40,452 bases of DNA from the NCBI GenBank assembly GCA_964453665.1, contig CAYVQT010000030.1, positions 1 through 40,452 on the forward strand. The letters are read 5' to 3'. The DNA is from DAOUTY01 sp964453665 (lineage in GTDB: Bacteria > Chloroflexota > Dehalococcoidia > SZUA-161). A model generated the notes under the pieces. That model was not told where the DNA came from and made no database searches. It saw only the letters and a program-made list of their open reading frames with translations. This document shows positions 1 through 8,702 of the stretch, piece by piece; position 1 is the first letter of the stretch, and each line of letters begins with the position of its first letter. A program made the position numbers and the translations under genes.

Positions 1-1
1 C

Positions 2-664
2 AGGGTGGCCGGTTTGCTCCGTGAAGGCGGCCGATTTGGTCCGAAATACGCAACCAAATGGCGCAACAGCTTTGAGCAACGCCTCGGTATTCATGTATTC
101 CAATTCTCTATGCCCACTTTCGAGGTTCAGGGTTTCTCTTATGCCGATTCTTTCCCTTATTGCATAGCTATCAATAACGCCTATTCGGTTACTTCAAGAA
201 CATTTACCTTATTTCATGAGCTATCACACGTCCTAAACAGTCAATCAGGATTGTGCAAGCCTAATGATATTGTCTCTAAACTAACTGACTCATTAGAATA
301 TGACTGTAATTCTTTCGCAGGCTGCATTCTTGTACCGTCAAATGAAGTAATCCCTGCACACGATAAAGATTCAATATACGAGCTTGCCACTAAGTTTAAA
401 ATAAGCAGCGAAGTATATCTTCGCAGATTGTTTGCCTTAAACTACGTTTCTGAAAATGAATTCTTCAACCTCTTAGACCAAATCCGCAGGTCAGTAATAA
501 CCACTCAACCTCATTATTCCAAGTCTCAAATCAAGCGAAGTATCAATTCAAGAGGGATATCTCTTTTTAACTCTACTGTAAATGCTATGAACGAAAGAAA
601 GATTTCCTATTCACAATCGTCTGACATCTTGGGATTGAAGATAAATTATCTATTTGATTTATAA
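2..664 (+). CDS. ImmA/IrrE-type metallopeptidase-like protein, 5' partial
   Basis: This is the C-terminal ~220 residues of a COG2856 (ImmA/IrrE) protein. The frame is open to the window edge, so the true start, and probably an N-terminal Xre-type DNA-binding domain, lies outside; the GTG at position 5 need not be the start. The zinc-peptidase motif HELSH is visible (about residues 71-75 counted from that GTG), followed by the family's second conserved block (CNSFAGCILVP). In this family such proteins act as protease-antitoxins or de-repressors. The next gene starts 2 bases after its stop and encodes a DUF4411 protein; Xre/COG2856 with DUF4411 is a recognised toxin-antitoxin pairing. The gene is clearly AT-richer than the rest of the window, suggesting transfer. 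The family is secure; the antitoxin role is inferred from the pairing. Confidence 0.85.
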   Translation, partial: RVAGLLREGGRFGPKYATKWRNSFEQRLGIHVFQFSMPTFEVQGFSYADSFPYCIAINNAYSVTSRTFTLFHELSHVLNSQSGLCKPNDIVSKLTDSLEYDCNSFAGCILVPSNEVIPAHDKDSIYELATKFKISSEVYLRRLFALNYVSENEFFNLLDQIRRSVITTQPHYSKSQIKRSINSRGISLFNSTVNAMNERKISYSQSSDILGLKINYLFDL

Positions 665-666
665 CT

Positions 667-1197
667 ATGCAACAGGATGTTAATATTATATTCTGTGTAG
701 ATACGTCCGCATTCGTAGATATTTATAGATATCTTATCAAATTCATTCCTCAACTTTACAGCGAGCTTGATAATCTTTTTAACAGTGGGCTACTTATCTC
801 TCATGAAATTGTCTACGATGAAATAACTACCCGTTCAAAAAAACCTGATCGCCTTACTAAATGGATTTTACCAAAACGAGCTTTCTTTAAAGAGATCAAT
901 CTTCAACAGACACTTCTCGTTTCAAGCATTGTTCAACGATTTCCCACATTAATACACTACAATAAAGAGAAAAATGATGCGGACCCCTGGTTGGTTGCTA
1001 CTGTTCTTGAATTAAAATCTTATCCAGATTTCTTCTCTACTTTATATGAGTATGTTATAGTTAGCGCTGAAAGCGCACTCATCCCCAATCGTCTACCGGC
1101 AGTTTGCAAGCATTATTCCATCAGACATATGGATATAAACGAATTTTTTAGCGCAAATGGATGGAGTATACAACTTCAAACTACACAAAATCCCTAA
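667..1197 (+). CDS. DUF4411 PIN-like toxin
   Basis: This 176-residue protein belongs to the DUF4411 family, a PIN-like nuclease fold used as a toxin. The N-terminal strand ends in VDTSAF with the expected metal-binding Asp (residue 12). An acidic helix (YDEITTR) follows, and a later NDADPWLVA block supplies the next acidic residues, in the order seen in PIN-type RNases. It probably cleaves RNA when released from its partner, but the substrate cannot be told from sequence. It follows the ImmA/IrrE-like gene by 2 bases, so the two are co-transcribed. Its low GC matches that partner and differs from genes downstream, supporting acquisition as a unit. Family assignment is firm; activity is inferred. 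Confidence 0.85.
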   Translation: MQQDVNIIFCVDTSAFVDIYRYLIKFIPQLYSELDNLFNSGLLISHEIVYDEITTRSKKPDRLTKWILPKRAFFKEINLQQTLLVSSIVQRFPTLIHYNKEKNDADPWLVATVLELKSYPDFFSTLYEYVIVSAESALIPNRLPAVCKHYSIRHMDINEFFSANGWSIQLQTTQNP

Positions 1198-1539
1198 TTT
1201 AGGCTTTTCCGACGTCCTGTTAGTACGGTAGGACGCCTTTCCTAATCATCTATTACTCCTGCAGCATCTTTTATACTTCTTACCTCTACCACTGCACGAA
1301 CATAGGCGTAATTGGCATACCAGATGTGAACAATATCAAGTAGTTTGAGACTTTTATCATATACTGTATCTGCCGGTTCTCTATAGAATCAAGTTGTCCA
1401 GCTGTCGTAGTGAATTGTTACCGCACCTGACTTGGTGCATTTCTGCGATGAGCAGCGGACCTATGACTGAGGGCAGGATTCTATCCTGCCCTCTTTGTGT
1501 GTTTATTTAGGAATGTTGAGGTCGTAACTAATCCCCGGG
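1198..1539. other. intergenic region between TA pair and usp gene
   Basis: No complete gene is seen. A short inverted repeat (CGTCCT/AGGACG) lies at about 1212-1233, and a strong terminator hairpin at 1469-1493 (listed separately). On the minus strand, 1242-1388 reads as ~48 stop-free codons with a protein-like composition (including DIVHIWYANYAYVRAVVEV) ending at a TAG, but with a stop upstream and no start codon or ribosome site. It may be a degraded gene end. Confidence 0.4.
1469..1510 (+). terminator. strong intrinsic terminator
   Basis: Perfect 11-bp stem (GAGGGCAGGAT / ATCCTGCCCTC, 1469-1479 with 1483-1493) and a 3-base loop, followed on the plus strand by a T-rich run (1494-1510). It lies ~270 bases beyond the DUF4411 stop, so it either ends that transcript late or ends a short unannotated RNA. 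Confidence 0.7.
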
Positions 1540-2430
1540 CTAGTTCGTGCTGCCGTCCGGAGTTCTCACCAGCAGTACGGGGGTATTGCCCGCGTGAAGG
1601 ACCTTGTCTGCGGTGCTTCCGAAGGCCCAGCGACTGATGCCTGAGCGCCCGTGTGTTGACATAGCCACTATATCGGCTTGTATTTCATCTGCGAACCTGA
1701 TGATCTCATCGGCCGCGGCGCCGACTGACACCTCGGCTTTTACATTGATACCCCTGTTTTTCAGTGCGGCGATGACCGTTTCCAGGTAGTGTTCCGCTTT
1801 TTCCTTAAACCGCTCCATATCCTCCGGAGTGAAAGGCATCTGGACGGTTTCGCCCGGGATGCTGTAGACGAAGTATGTCGGGGACATGACATGAAGAAGA
1901 ACGACCTCCGCCTTAAGTGTGGAGCCCAGCTCCTCAATGTGGGGGATTATCGCCTCACTTTCCTTTGAGCCATCCAGGGGTACCAGCGCCTTTCTCACCA
2001 CGCCCGTCTCGCGCACATCGGGACGGCCACCCTCGGCCCTGATGAGTGCCACCGGCCGATTTGTGGCTCTAACTACTTTAGAGGCGACGTCTCCGAGGAC
2101 CCAGCGCCTGATGCCCGAACGGCCGTGAGTTGCCATGACAATCAGGCCGACTTTCTCCGTCTCGGCATAGTCCACAATCTGCTCGGCAGTATGGCCGACA
2201 AGATGGGCTGAGTGAACCTTAATTCCCTCCGCCTCGCTTCTCCCCCTTATTTTTTCAGCCATTTCCTGGATGTAGACCTCGTGTGCATGGTAGTCATCTG
2301 CCTTCTCTGAGGCACAGATGTGTATTAAAGTGAGTTCGGAACCGAGGCCTGCCGCCAGCCCCTCAGCGTACGGTAGAACTACCTCGGCCAGCTCTGAGCC
2401 GTCCAGTGGAACCAGTATTCTCTTGTACAT
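1540..2430 (-). CDS. tandem-domain universal stress protein
   Basis: This 296-residue protein has two UspA domains in tandem (about residues 1-133 and 147-291), each starting with a KxxLVPLDGS-type strand. Each contains a nucleotide-binding loop: ATHG followed by 9 residues and GD (about 98-113), and STHG followed by 9 residues and GS (about 256-271). That is close to the ATP-binding G-2x-G-9x-G(S/T) pattern, with A or S replacing the first glycine, so ATP binding is likely but not certain. Such proteins are cytosolic and help cells through starvation, oxidative or redox stress. The ATG at 2430 is supported by an AGGAGGT ribosome site, and a TATACT -10-like box lies just upstream of it. It is transcribed alone. 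Confidence 0.93.
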   Translation of the reverse strand: MYKRILVPLDGSELAEVVLPYAEGLAAGLGSELTLIHICASEKADDYHAHEVYIQEMAEKIRGRSEAEGIKVHSAHLVGHTAEQIVDYAETEKVGLIVMATHGRSGIRRWVLGDVASKVVRATNRPVALIRAEGGRPDVRETGVVRKALVPLDGSKESEAIIPHIEELGSTLKAEVVLLHVMSPTYFVYSIPGETVQMPFTPEDMERFKEKAEHYLETVIAALKNRGINVKAEVSVGAAADEIIRFADEIQADIVAMSTHGRSGISRWAFGSTADKVLHAGNTPVLLVRTPDGSTN

Positions 2431-2540
2431 TGCTGACCTCCTGTGATGTTAGTATAACGCTTGCGCGTAGCCCTTGAAAAATGAATACGGTTTCAACCGT
2501 TTGCCTTCTTATTAAGCCCTGCTAGTCTATTAACGCCTAA

Positions 2541-2573
2541 ATGAAAAACAATCACGGCTTTTTCAGAACCGTG
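2541..2573 (-). terminator. intrinsic terminator overlapping the relE-like stop
   Basis: On the minus strand, CACGGTT (2567-2573) pairs with AGCCGTG (2553-2559) across a 7-base loop, with one G-U pair, and is followed by ATTGTTTTTC. The 3' arm overlaps the toxin stop codon, so the toxin-antitoxin transcript ends immediately after the coding sequence. Confidence 0.5.
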
Positions 2574-2812
2574 TCATGGCCTCCTACATTGCGAAGTATG
2601 ATGCCCTCCCCCACCATCTCAAAAGTCATTCTAAGCCTTCTGGAAGGGCGAGCTTCCCAGACTTTCTGCCGTCCCTCCATTTTCTTAACGTGCAGGCTGG
2701 GGTGTCTCAGGTTGTCACCTAAGAGGACAAGCGCCTTGCGAACGTTCCGCTTCTCGGCATCGCTGAGTCTCATATATGCCTGCTCAAATCGCTCAGTAAA
2801 GAGGATCTCCAC
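2552..2812 (-). CDS. RelE/ParE-superfamily toxin
   Basis: This 86-residue basic protein has the RelE/YafQ-like pattern: an N-terminal strand (MEILFTERF), two helices rich in Lys/Arg (AYMRLSDAEKRNVRKAL), then strands ending in RRLRMTFEMVGEGIILRNVGGHD. RelE-like toxins cut mRNA at the ribosome, while ParE-like members poison gyrase; sequence alone does not separate them here, although the GHD-type ending occurs in RelE/YafQ relatives. It starts 2 bases after the AbrB-like gene, the usual antitoxin-first order. An intrinsic terminator overlaps its 3' end. Length is normal for the family and nothing looks broken. Confidence 0.85.
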   Translation of the reverse strand: MEILFTERFEQAYMRLSDAEKRNVRKALVLLGDNLRHPSLHVKKMEGRQKVWEARPSRRLRMTFEMVGEGIILRNVGGHDTVLKKP

Positions 2813-2814
2813 AG

Positions 2815-3099
2815 CTATGCTTTATCCTCAAGATACTTTACTGCCTCGGCAGTTGATTTGAATCTCTTTATCCGGCCGGCTTTGATATCTTCGTCTGCTT
2901 TGCGCTCCCCCTCTTGCCAATCTTCGGTCCAGAAATATGCCTGGCTTGCGTCCACAAGCTTCTTAGGTGTTAATATTATATGTCCTTCCTCGTCGAGGTC
3001 AACCTCGACAAAATCACCAGGCTGCATGTTGGTCTTTGTCCTGACTTCCTTGGGAAGAGTGACCTGCCCACCGCTTGTTAACTTTGCTATCATCCCCAT
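2815..3099 (-). CDS. AbrB/MazE-type antitoxin and transcription regulator
   Basis: This ~94-residue protein starts with a SpoVT/AbrB DNA-binding domain: IAKLTSGGQVTLPKEVR, then PGDFVEVDLDEEGHIILTP. An acidic helical tail (DASQAYFWTEDWQEGE) probably wraps the toxin. An upstream in-frame ATG at 3126 would add 9 residues, but AAGGAG six bases before the ATG at 3099 makes 3099 the better start, and the predicted transcription start near 3140 allows it. The RelE-like toxin follows 2 bases later. As in related modules it probably represses its own promoter; a tandem octamer lies over the start region. DNA-binding family is firm, target is inferred. Confidence 0.85.
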   Translation of the reverse strand: MGMIAKLTSGGQVTLPKEVRTKTNMQPGDFVEVDLDEEGHIILTPKKLVDASQAYFWTEDWQEGERKADEDIKAGRIKRFKSTAEAVKYLEDKA

Positions 3100-3123
3100 C
3101 AGCTTCTCCTTGGTATATTGGCA

Positions 3124-3176
3124 CATTATGCCATTATGCTAATGATATTCTACCACACATCGGGGCGAGGAGACAA
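3124..3176 (-). promoter_or_regulatory. TA promoter with tandem CATTATGC repeat (candidate autorepressor site)
   Basis: On the minus strand a -35 box TTGTCT (3171-3176) lies 18 bases before a -10 box TAGAAT (3147-3152), placing the start near 3140. Two adjacent identical octamers CATTATGC (plus strand 3124-3131 and 3132-3139) sit just downstream. Tandem half-sites at this place are typical of antitoxin operators; binding is inferred. Confidence 0.55.
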
Positions 3177-3285
3177 GTGAAAGTCGATTGGTAAACAGAG
3201 AGTGAGGACAGGTTTCGTACGTGGTATTGGCCATTCCATAGCTCAGGAAGGGTTGACCCGATTGGAATTAAACCCTTAGCGCTTA

Positions 3286-5841
3286 TCACTCCTTCGCCTT
3301 CTGCTGTAGCTCGTAGAGCTTGGTGATAGCCTGAAGCGGGGTCATTGATGAGACGTCCATTGCCAGGATTTCATCTACTACGGGTGAGGTCTGGCCTAGA
3401 AGCGGTAGCTGCTCCGCAGGGGCCTTCTCCCGGCGGCGACGGCGTGCGCTCCGCTCCGCTTTCTCATCGGTGTGGTTTTCAAGCTCGGTCAGTACGTCAT
3501 CGGCGCGGTGCAGCACAGCCCGGGGCAGACCCGCAAGCTGCGCCACATGGATGCCGTAGCTCTTGTCCGCACCACCGGGTATTATCTTGCGCAGGAAGAC
3601 CACCTTGCCGCCTTCCTCCGATACCGCTACGTTAAAGTTCCTCACGCGGGGCAGGAATTTCGCGAGCCCCACAAGCTCGTGATAGTGGGTGGCGAACAGT
3701 GTCTTGGCCCCCAGCCTCGGGTGGTTGTGGATGTATTCAGCCACAGCCTGCGCAATGGAGAGCCCATCGTAGGTTGAGGTCCCTCGCCCGATTTCGTCCA
3801 GTATGATCAGTGATTTTGAAGTAGCGTTGTTGAGTATGTTGGCTGTCTCCAGCATCTCGATCATGAAGGTTGACTGACCGGTTACCAGATCGTCCTGTAG
3901 GCCGACCCTGGTGAAGATACGGTCCACCAGCCCTATGGTTGCCGAGTCTGCGGGAACGAAGCTGCCTATCTGGGCCAGGAGCACAATAATCGCTACCTGG
4001 CGCAGATAGGTCGACTTGCCCGACATGTTGGGGCCGGTAAGGATAATCAGTTGCGCATCTTTATTAGAGAGATAAACGTCATTGGGAACGAATTGCTCAT
4101 CTTCCAGAACTCGCTCAACCACGGGATGGCGCCCGTTGGAGATCATTATCGAATCGTCCGTGGTCAGCTCGGGGCGAGCGTAGCCATACCTTGCCGCGAC
4201 CTCGGCGAAGGCGGAGAGGACATCGATTTGGGCGATAGCCGAGGCGATACCCAGGACGCGGTCACTCCATCCTCCTACCTGGCGGCAAACCTGGCGAAAG
4301 ATGGCATTCTCCAGCTCGGAGATCCTGGACTCAGCACTGAGGATCAGCGATTCGTACTCCTTGAGCTGTGGGGTGAAGTAACGCTCGGCTCCTGCCAGCG
4401 TCTGCTTGCGTATATAGTCCTCGGGCACCCTGTGAACGTGAGGGGAGGTTACTTCGATATAGTAACCAAATACCTTGTTGTATCCCACCTTGAGTGACTT
4501 GATGCCTGTCCTGTCACGTTCGGTTTTCTCCAGATCTGCCAGATATTTTCTGGCGTTCGATGAAGCCGAACGAAGCTCGTCCAGTTCACTGGCGAATCCT
4601 TCCCTTATCACGTCTCCGTCTCCCACCGTTACCGGTGGTTCATCTACAACAGCGTGGGAGATCAATGTTATGATGTCGTCACAGAGTTTGAGTTCCGAAT
4701 TGAGCCACTCTAATTCCTCTTCTTCCACCAGCACGGCCTTTAGCAGCGGGACCTGCTCCAGGCTGTGGCGCAGTGCGACCAACTCTCTCGGAGTAGCGAT
4801 GCCCGCCCTCACCCTGTTGATCAGTCGCTCTATATCGCCGAGCTTGCCGAGGAGGCCTATTATCTCAGCCCGCCGGGGCGACTGAAAGCAGGAAACAGCC
4901 TGGTGCCTTTGCTCCAATTTGTCCACATCGAGAAGGGGCTGCCCCAACCACTTCTTGAGCAATCTCCCTCCCATAGGAGTCCTGGTGAGGTCGATAGCGG
5001 ACAGCAGCGAGCCGCTGGTCAGTCCCAGGCGGCCGCTCTGAAATAGCTCCAGATTGCGCCTTGTTTGGGCATCCAGCGTCATGAAGGACTCGGTGGAATA
5101 TGTAGCGAGGCTGTTGATTTGCGCCAGGGCATCCTTCTGGGTCTGCCCCAGGTATTCGAGTATAGCGCCTGCTGCTCTTATCGCCAGCGGAAGATGGGCG
5201 CAGCCGTAGCCTTCCAGAGAGCCGGCGTCGAAAGTGTCGAGAAGTATCTGCCGGGCCGTGTCAAGCTCGAACCGCTCGTCATCGAGCTGTGTCGCCGGCG
5301 CCCATGACTGGGGCACCTTGGCATTTCGGGGGATGAGCACCTCTGAGGGGTGGAGGCGCTCCAGCTCCAGGGGAACATTTTCAGCAGGAATCTGGGTGGT
5401 TGCGAACTCGCTCGTTGTTATGTCAATATATGCTATCCCCGCCTCTTCGCCTTCGACGATGATAGATGCAAGATAATTGTTCGTCTTAAGTTCGAGCAGG
5501 TTAGGCTCTACCACGGTACCCGGGGTTACCACTCTGACCACCTCGCGCTCCACTATACCCTTTCCTGCTTTGGGTTCGCCCATCTGCTCGCAGATGGCCA
5601 CTTTATAGCCCTTATTGATGAGCCTTGCCAGATAGTTATCGAGAGCATGGTAGGGAATCCCCGCCATGGGATAGCGCTGCCCCTTGCCCATCTCCCTGGA
5701 GGTCAGTGTTATCTCCAGTTCGCTGGAGACCAGCCTGGCGTCATCATCGAAGGTCTCGTAGAAATCGCCCAGGCGGAAGAAGACAATGGCCTGAGGATAG
5801 CTCCGCTTGATCTTGAGATACTGGCTTCTAATAGGTGTCAT
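3286..5841 (-). CDS. mutS: DNA mismatch repair protein MutS
   Basis: This 851-residue protein is a full-length MutS, the dimeric ATPase that recognises mismatches and recruits MutL. The N-terminal domain carries the mismatch-stacking Phe-Tyr-Glu at residues 27-29 (RLGDFYETF). The connector, lever and clamp domains fill the middle. The C-terminal ABC-type ATPase has a Walker A GPNMSGKST (about 603-611) and a Walker B/signature region with DEIGRGTSTYDG (about 681-692). A QLPLL stretch near the C-terminus resembles a beta-clamp-binding motif. Length is normal. No mutL is present in the window; the gene stands alone, and the start ATG has only a weak GGTG ribosome site. Identification is certain. 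Confidence 0.98.
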   Translation of the reverse strand: MTPIRSQYLKIKRSYPQAIVFFRLGDFYETFDDDARLVSSELEITLTSREMGKGQRYPMAGIPYHALDNYLARLINKGYKVAICEQMGEPKAGKGIVEREVVRVVTPGTVVEPNLLELKTNNYLASIIVEGEEAGIAYIDITTSEFATTQIPAENVPLELERLHPSEVLIPRNAKVPQSWAPATQLDDERFELDTARQILLDTFDAGSLEGYGCAHLPLAIRAAGAILEYLGQTQKDALAQINSLATYSTESFMTLDAQTRRNLELFQSGRLGLTSGSLLSAIDLTRTPMGGRLLKKWLGQPLLDVDKLEQRHQAVSCFQSPRRAEIIGLLGKLGDIERLINRVRAGIATPRELVALRHSLEQVPLLKAVLVEEEELEWLNSELKLCDDIITLISHAVVDEPPVTVGDGDVIREGFASELDELRSASSNARKYLADLEKTERDRTGIKSLKVGYNKVFGYYIEVTSPHVHRVPEDYIRKQTLAGAERYFTPQLKEYESLILSAESRISELENAIFRQVCRQVGGWSDRVLGIASAIAQIDVLSAFAEVAARYGYARPELTTDDSIMISNGRHPVVERVLEDEQFVPNDVYLSNKDAQLIILTGPNMSGKSTYLRQVAIIVLLAQIGSFVPADSATIGLVDRIFTRVGLQDDLVTGQSTFMIEMLETANILNNATSKSLIILDEIGRGTSTYDGLSIAQAVAEYIHNHPRLGAKTLFATHYHELVGLAKFLPRVRNFNVAVSEEGGKVVFLRKIIPGGADKSYGIHVAQLAGLPRAVLHRADDVLTELENHTDEKAERSARRRRREKAPAEQLPLLGQTSPVVDEILAMDVSSMTPLQAITKLYELQQKAKE

Positions 5842-6085
5842 CGTCGGTTCACCGCTGTTTTGGCTATTTTACTAGAAGTGCTCTTACAAGGGAAGTTATA
5901 GCAAGGCCTTTCCGCAGAACATAGTAAACCCGTGGGTATGACGTGCCCCTCAACTGCGATAATACTGACGAGTATTACCCGGCCAGCTCTGGATAAATTT
6001 AACCCGGTACCGAGTTTCGCGGGAGACTCATAGTCTCTCAAAGTGACAGAATCAAGAGGACGTATAATTCGATCTAATTGCTCTC

Positions 6086-6104
6086 GGGCGCCGCACGGGC
6101 GCCC
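6086..6104. repeat. GC-rich hairpin after the PKD lipoprotein gene
   Basis: Perfect inverted repeat GGGCGCC / GGCGCCC (6086-6092 with 6098-6104) starting 12 bases beyond the PKD-protein stop. There is no T-run on either side, so it is at best a weak terminator or an RNA-stabilising hairpin. Confidence 0.35.
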
Positions 6105-6116
6105 TGCTGGTCATCC

Positions 6117-6725
6117 TCACCCACTACATCCGGTGATCCTGATATAGTCTTTTTTCGTTACCGTATCTTCACATTCGGGAGTGGTGACGGTGAGGGTAAC
6201 TGAATAGGTACCATTTCTCGTGTAAATGTATGCCGGGTTCTGCTCGGTGCTGTCAATTATACCGTCGCTTTTGAAGTCCCATGCCCAGCTGGTAACATTG
6301 CCCATCGCCGCATCAATAACCGACAGATCGGTGAATTGTATTGGATTTCTGCCGTCCATCTCCGTGGTATCGGTGATGAAATCGGCAAAGTGCGGGCAGG
6401 GGAGGAACACAAGGTAATCTGATTTTACCTCGGTGTCGTTGCCGTCTGGTCCGATAACCGTCAGGCTGACGGTATAGTTGCCCGGTTCGCTGTAGGTATA
6501 CTTCGGGTATTGAAGGTCACTATCGACTACTCCGTCGTTATCGAAATCCCACTGCCGGGCAGTGATGTTACCTTGCGATATGTCAGCGAACTGGACCTCC
6601 TCCGGTATGTAGCTATTGGGGGGAATAGCGAGGAACTCAGCCTCGGGGGGCGCCGCCCCGCAGCCAGCAAGGCAAGCCGCTATTAATACAATCACCCCTA
6701 TAACCGCTGCTGTTGTTTTAGCCAT
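6117..6725 (-). CDS. lipoprotein with two PKD domains
   Basis: This 202-residue protein starts with a lipoprotein signal peptide: hydrophobic residues 6-18 and a lipobox LAGC with Cys22 as the predicted lipidation site. Two PKD domains follow (about 28-107 and 110-198). Each shows the conserved WDFxxDGxxD core and a Y(T/I)YxxxGxYxVxLTV strand, and each domain is followed by one Cys (CPHF and PECED). PKD domains are beta-sandwich modules for extracellular protein-protein or protein-glycan contacts, so a role outside the membrane is expected; no enzyme motif is present. A well-formed promoter lies upstream (6789-6817). It appears to be a single-gene unit. Confidence 0.85.
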   Translation of the reverse strand: MAKTTAAVIGVIVLIAACLAGCGAAPPEAEFLAIPPNSYIPEEVQFADISQGNITARQWDFDNDGVVDSDLQYPKYTYSEPGNYTVSLTVIGPDGNDTEVKSDYLVFLPCPHFADFITDTTEMDGRNPIQFTDLSVIDAAMGNVTSWAWDFKSDGIIDSTEQNPAYIYTRNGTYSVTLTVTTPECEDTVTKKDYIRITGCSG

Positions 6726-7151
6726 TTCGCTATCCTCGCCTGATCGTCTATTTATAGTCTGCCGGTGCTATACTCATTTTGCGATTACATTGTATAGGCT
6801 GGTGAATGTCCCGTCAACGTCAGGTCAGGATACATTGTACGCAATACGCCATACATTTTACCCGTCAGATTGCTCGACATTGTATTGAAGGTGAAGGAGG
6901 TTGCTGCATGATTGCAGAAAATTAATGGATACGGGAGATACTTAACCTGAGCCGGTAAAGCTGAAGCGTGTTCCTGAAGACGTGCGGACTTTATTCTATG
7001 CGAAGCTATTAACTATCAAAGAGGTTGAAATAAAACGGAACCCTTGTCACTGTATCTCTTCCCTAAGCATGTCAATTGTATTGTACGCTTAGACGCAATC
7101 CTAAGCGCTCCAATCCCTTGATTCACTCTGTTAAGAAAATTCACATCTTGA
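6726..7151. other. intergenic region between PKD lipoprotein and PhoD-like genes
   Basis: This region contains the PKD-gene promoter and, nearer the PhoD-like stop, a 7-bp inverted repeat CGCTTAG/CTAAGCG (7086-7092 with 7101-7107) without a T-run. No supported gene or RNA was found. Confidence 0.4.
6789..6817 (-). promoter_or_regulatory. sigma-A-type promoter of the PKD lipoprotein gene
   Basis: Minus-strand -35 TTGACG (6812-6817) and -10 TACAAT (6789-6794) are separated by exactly 17 bases. They sit 64 bases upstream of the start codon. Confidence 0.6.
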
Positions 7152-8684
7152 CTATTTAGCAACTCGGATAACTGAGGAGAGCATAACCCCGTTTTCATCA
7201 TAGAAAGTGAACTCACATATATCAGGGCTTCCTCCATCACCAAGTCCGATGGTCACTTCCAGAAACCCGCCCGTAGCTTCCGCATCAGTGTATGGCTGGG
7301 TGATTAAGCCGTCAGGATCATTGCCAGTCGGATCACCGGGATCAATCCCAAGCCGAGAATTCGCATCGCACAAAGCGCCACAACTGTACTCTTCAAATCC
7401 CTCGGGACGAATCGAATGATACTTCCAGTGCCTGTCACCGCAAATGATGTAAAAGTTCTGTTCCAAAAATCCATTATCGGCAAGCCACGTGAAGAAAGCT
7501 TCGCCCTCAATCTTGAAGCCTCCTGGATTGGTGTGGTTATCTCTCTTGTATTCATCTTGACAATGTGTTCGTATCTGGGCCTCCGAAGGAATGATTACAT
7601 CATCAGGTCCGATCATGGGTGTTGGGGATATGACGAATTTGAATGTAGCATCACTTGCCAGAAGGGTGTCCTTGAGCCATTGTTTTTGCGTTTCCCCCCA
7701 TATTGTTTTGTCTGGACAGTCTTCCATCATGTTTGGGCTACGATAGTCCCTACCTTCCAGTAACCATATTTGTACCAGTTCGTTGATTCGATATGTACGG
7801 TATGTTACCGGGTCAGCTTCGTTGGGGTCTACCATTGGCACCTGTTCCAGGAACGTCTGGATTCCCAGTTCGGCTGATGGCGGGTGATCACAATGTGGAT
7901 CGGCATCGTTGTAGCGGAAATCGTGATCGTCCTTCATCCAGTAGAAAGGCACCTGTGAGAACAAGCTTAAGAAACGTGGCTGCACAAACTGCAGATGCCA
8001 GTTTTCACGCAACTCATCTTGTGTTTCTCTGGGAACCGGAAAAGCATCATAGTATACGTTGTCACCAGTTGCGACCACGAAATCAGGGTTCATCAGCAGT
8101 ATTGTTTCTAAGGCCGGGTATCCAAGCTCCCTGTTTGGCGGTCCCTCAGGAAAGTTGTGAAACGGCCAATAGTTCATACCCGTCACAACTATAAAAGAGG
8201 TCTCTCGCGCGACGTCCGGGCTGTCGAGTGTTCTGAATGTACAGGTCTGCCCTGTTGCCAGTGAGTCCGTGTTCGTGCCGTACAGCAGACGGTAGTAGTA
8301 ACGTGTTCCAGGTTTGAGATCGGTTACCTTCGCTTTAACTATAAAGTCATTTCCGATTTGCGCGATAAGCCATTTGGTCAGTTGAGAGTCATGAAAATCG
8401 GAAGCAGCAGAGATTTCGAAGCGAGCGACTCCCGCAACCCCCACGAGTGGGTCGTCTTTTAGCGTCAAACGGGACTGAAGGATTGCGCTACTGCTGGTGA
8501 CTTCGCCAGCCATCTCGCCCTGACCGTGATTAATACCGCCACCGTCTTCAGCAGCCGTTTCAGTTGGCATGAGGGTCTGCGGAGATGCAGCAGTCGGCGT
8601 AGCCGTTTCGTCCCCGCCACATCCGACGCCAATGATAAGCACCAGTATGAGTATTGGAGCTAATACTTTGGCTAGTTTACCCAT
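7152..8684 (-). CDS. PhoD-like alkaline phosphatase/phosphodiesterase, exported
   Basis: This 510-residue protein belongs to the PhoD family of calcium/metal-dependent phosphatases, which release phosphate from phosphomonoesters or diesters outside the cell. An N-terminal hydrophobic stretch leads to GVGC with Cys22 (a non-ideal lipobox), followed by a low-complexity Thr/Ala linker, so it is probably a lipoprotein. An Fn3-like PhoD N-domain follows (about 50-150). The metallophosphatase domain has TGDNVYYD (about 203-210), KDDHDFRYND (about 249-258) and GDRHWKYH (about 415-422), which supply metal ligands. It starts 18 bases after the upstream membrane-protein gene, so the two are likely co-transcribed. 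Substrate is unknown. Confidence 0.9.
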   Translation of the reverse strand: MGKLAKVLAPILILVLIIGVGCGGDETATPTAASPQTLMPTETAAEDGGGINHGQGEMAGEVTSSSAILQSRLTLKDDPLVGVAGVARFEISAASDFHDSQLTKWLIAQIGNDFIVKAKVTDLKPGTRYYYRLLYGTNTDSLATGQTCTFRTLDSPDVARETSFIVVTGMNYWPFHNFPEGPPNRELGYPALETILLMNPDFVVATGDNVYYDAFPVPRETQDELRENWHLQFVQPRFLSLFSQVPFYWMKDDHDFRYNDADPHCDHPPSAELGIQTFLEQVPMVDPNEADPVTYRTYRINELVQIWLLEGRDYRSPNMMEDCPDKTIWGETQKQWLKDTLLASDATFKFVISPTPMIGPDDVIIPSEAQIRTHCQDEYKRDNHTNPGGFKIEGEAFFTWLADNGFLEQNFYIICGDRHWKYHSIRPEGFEEYSCGALCDANSRLGIDPGDPTGNDPDGLITQPYTDAEATGGFLEVTIGLGDGGSPDICEFTFYDENGVMLSSVIRVAK

Positions 8685-8702
8685 ACCCTGTCATTCCGTT
8701 AG

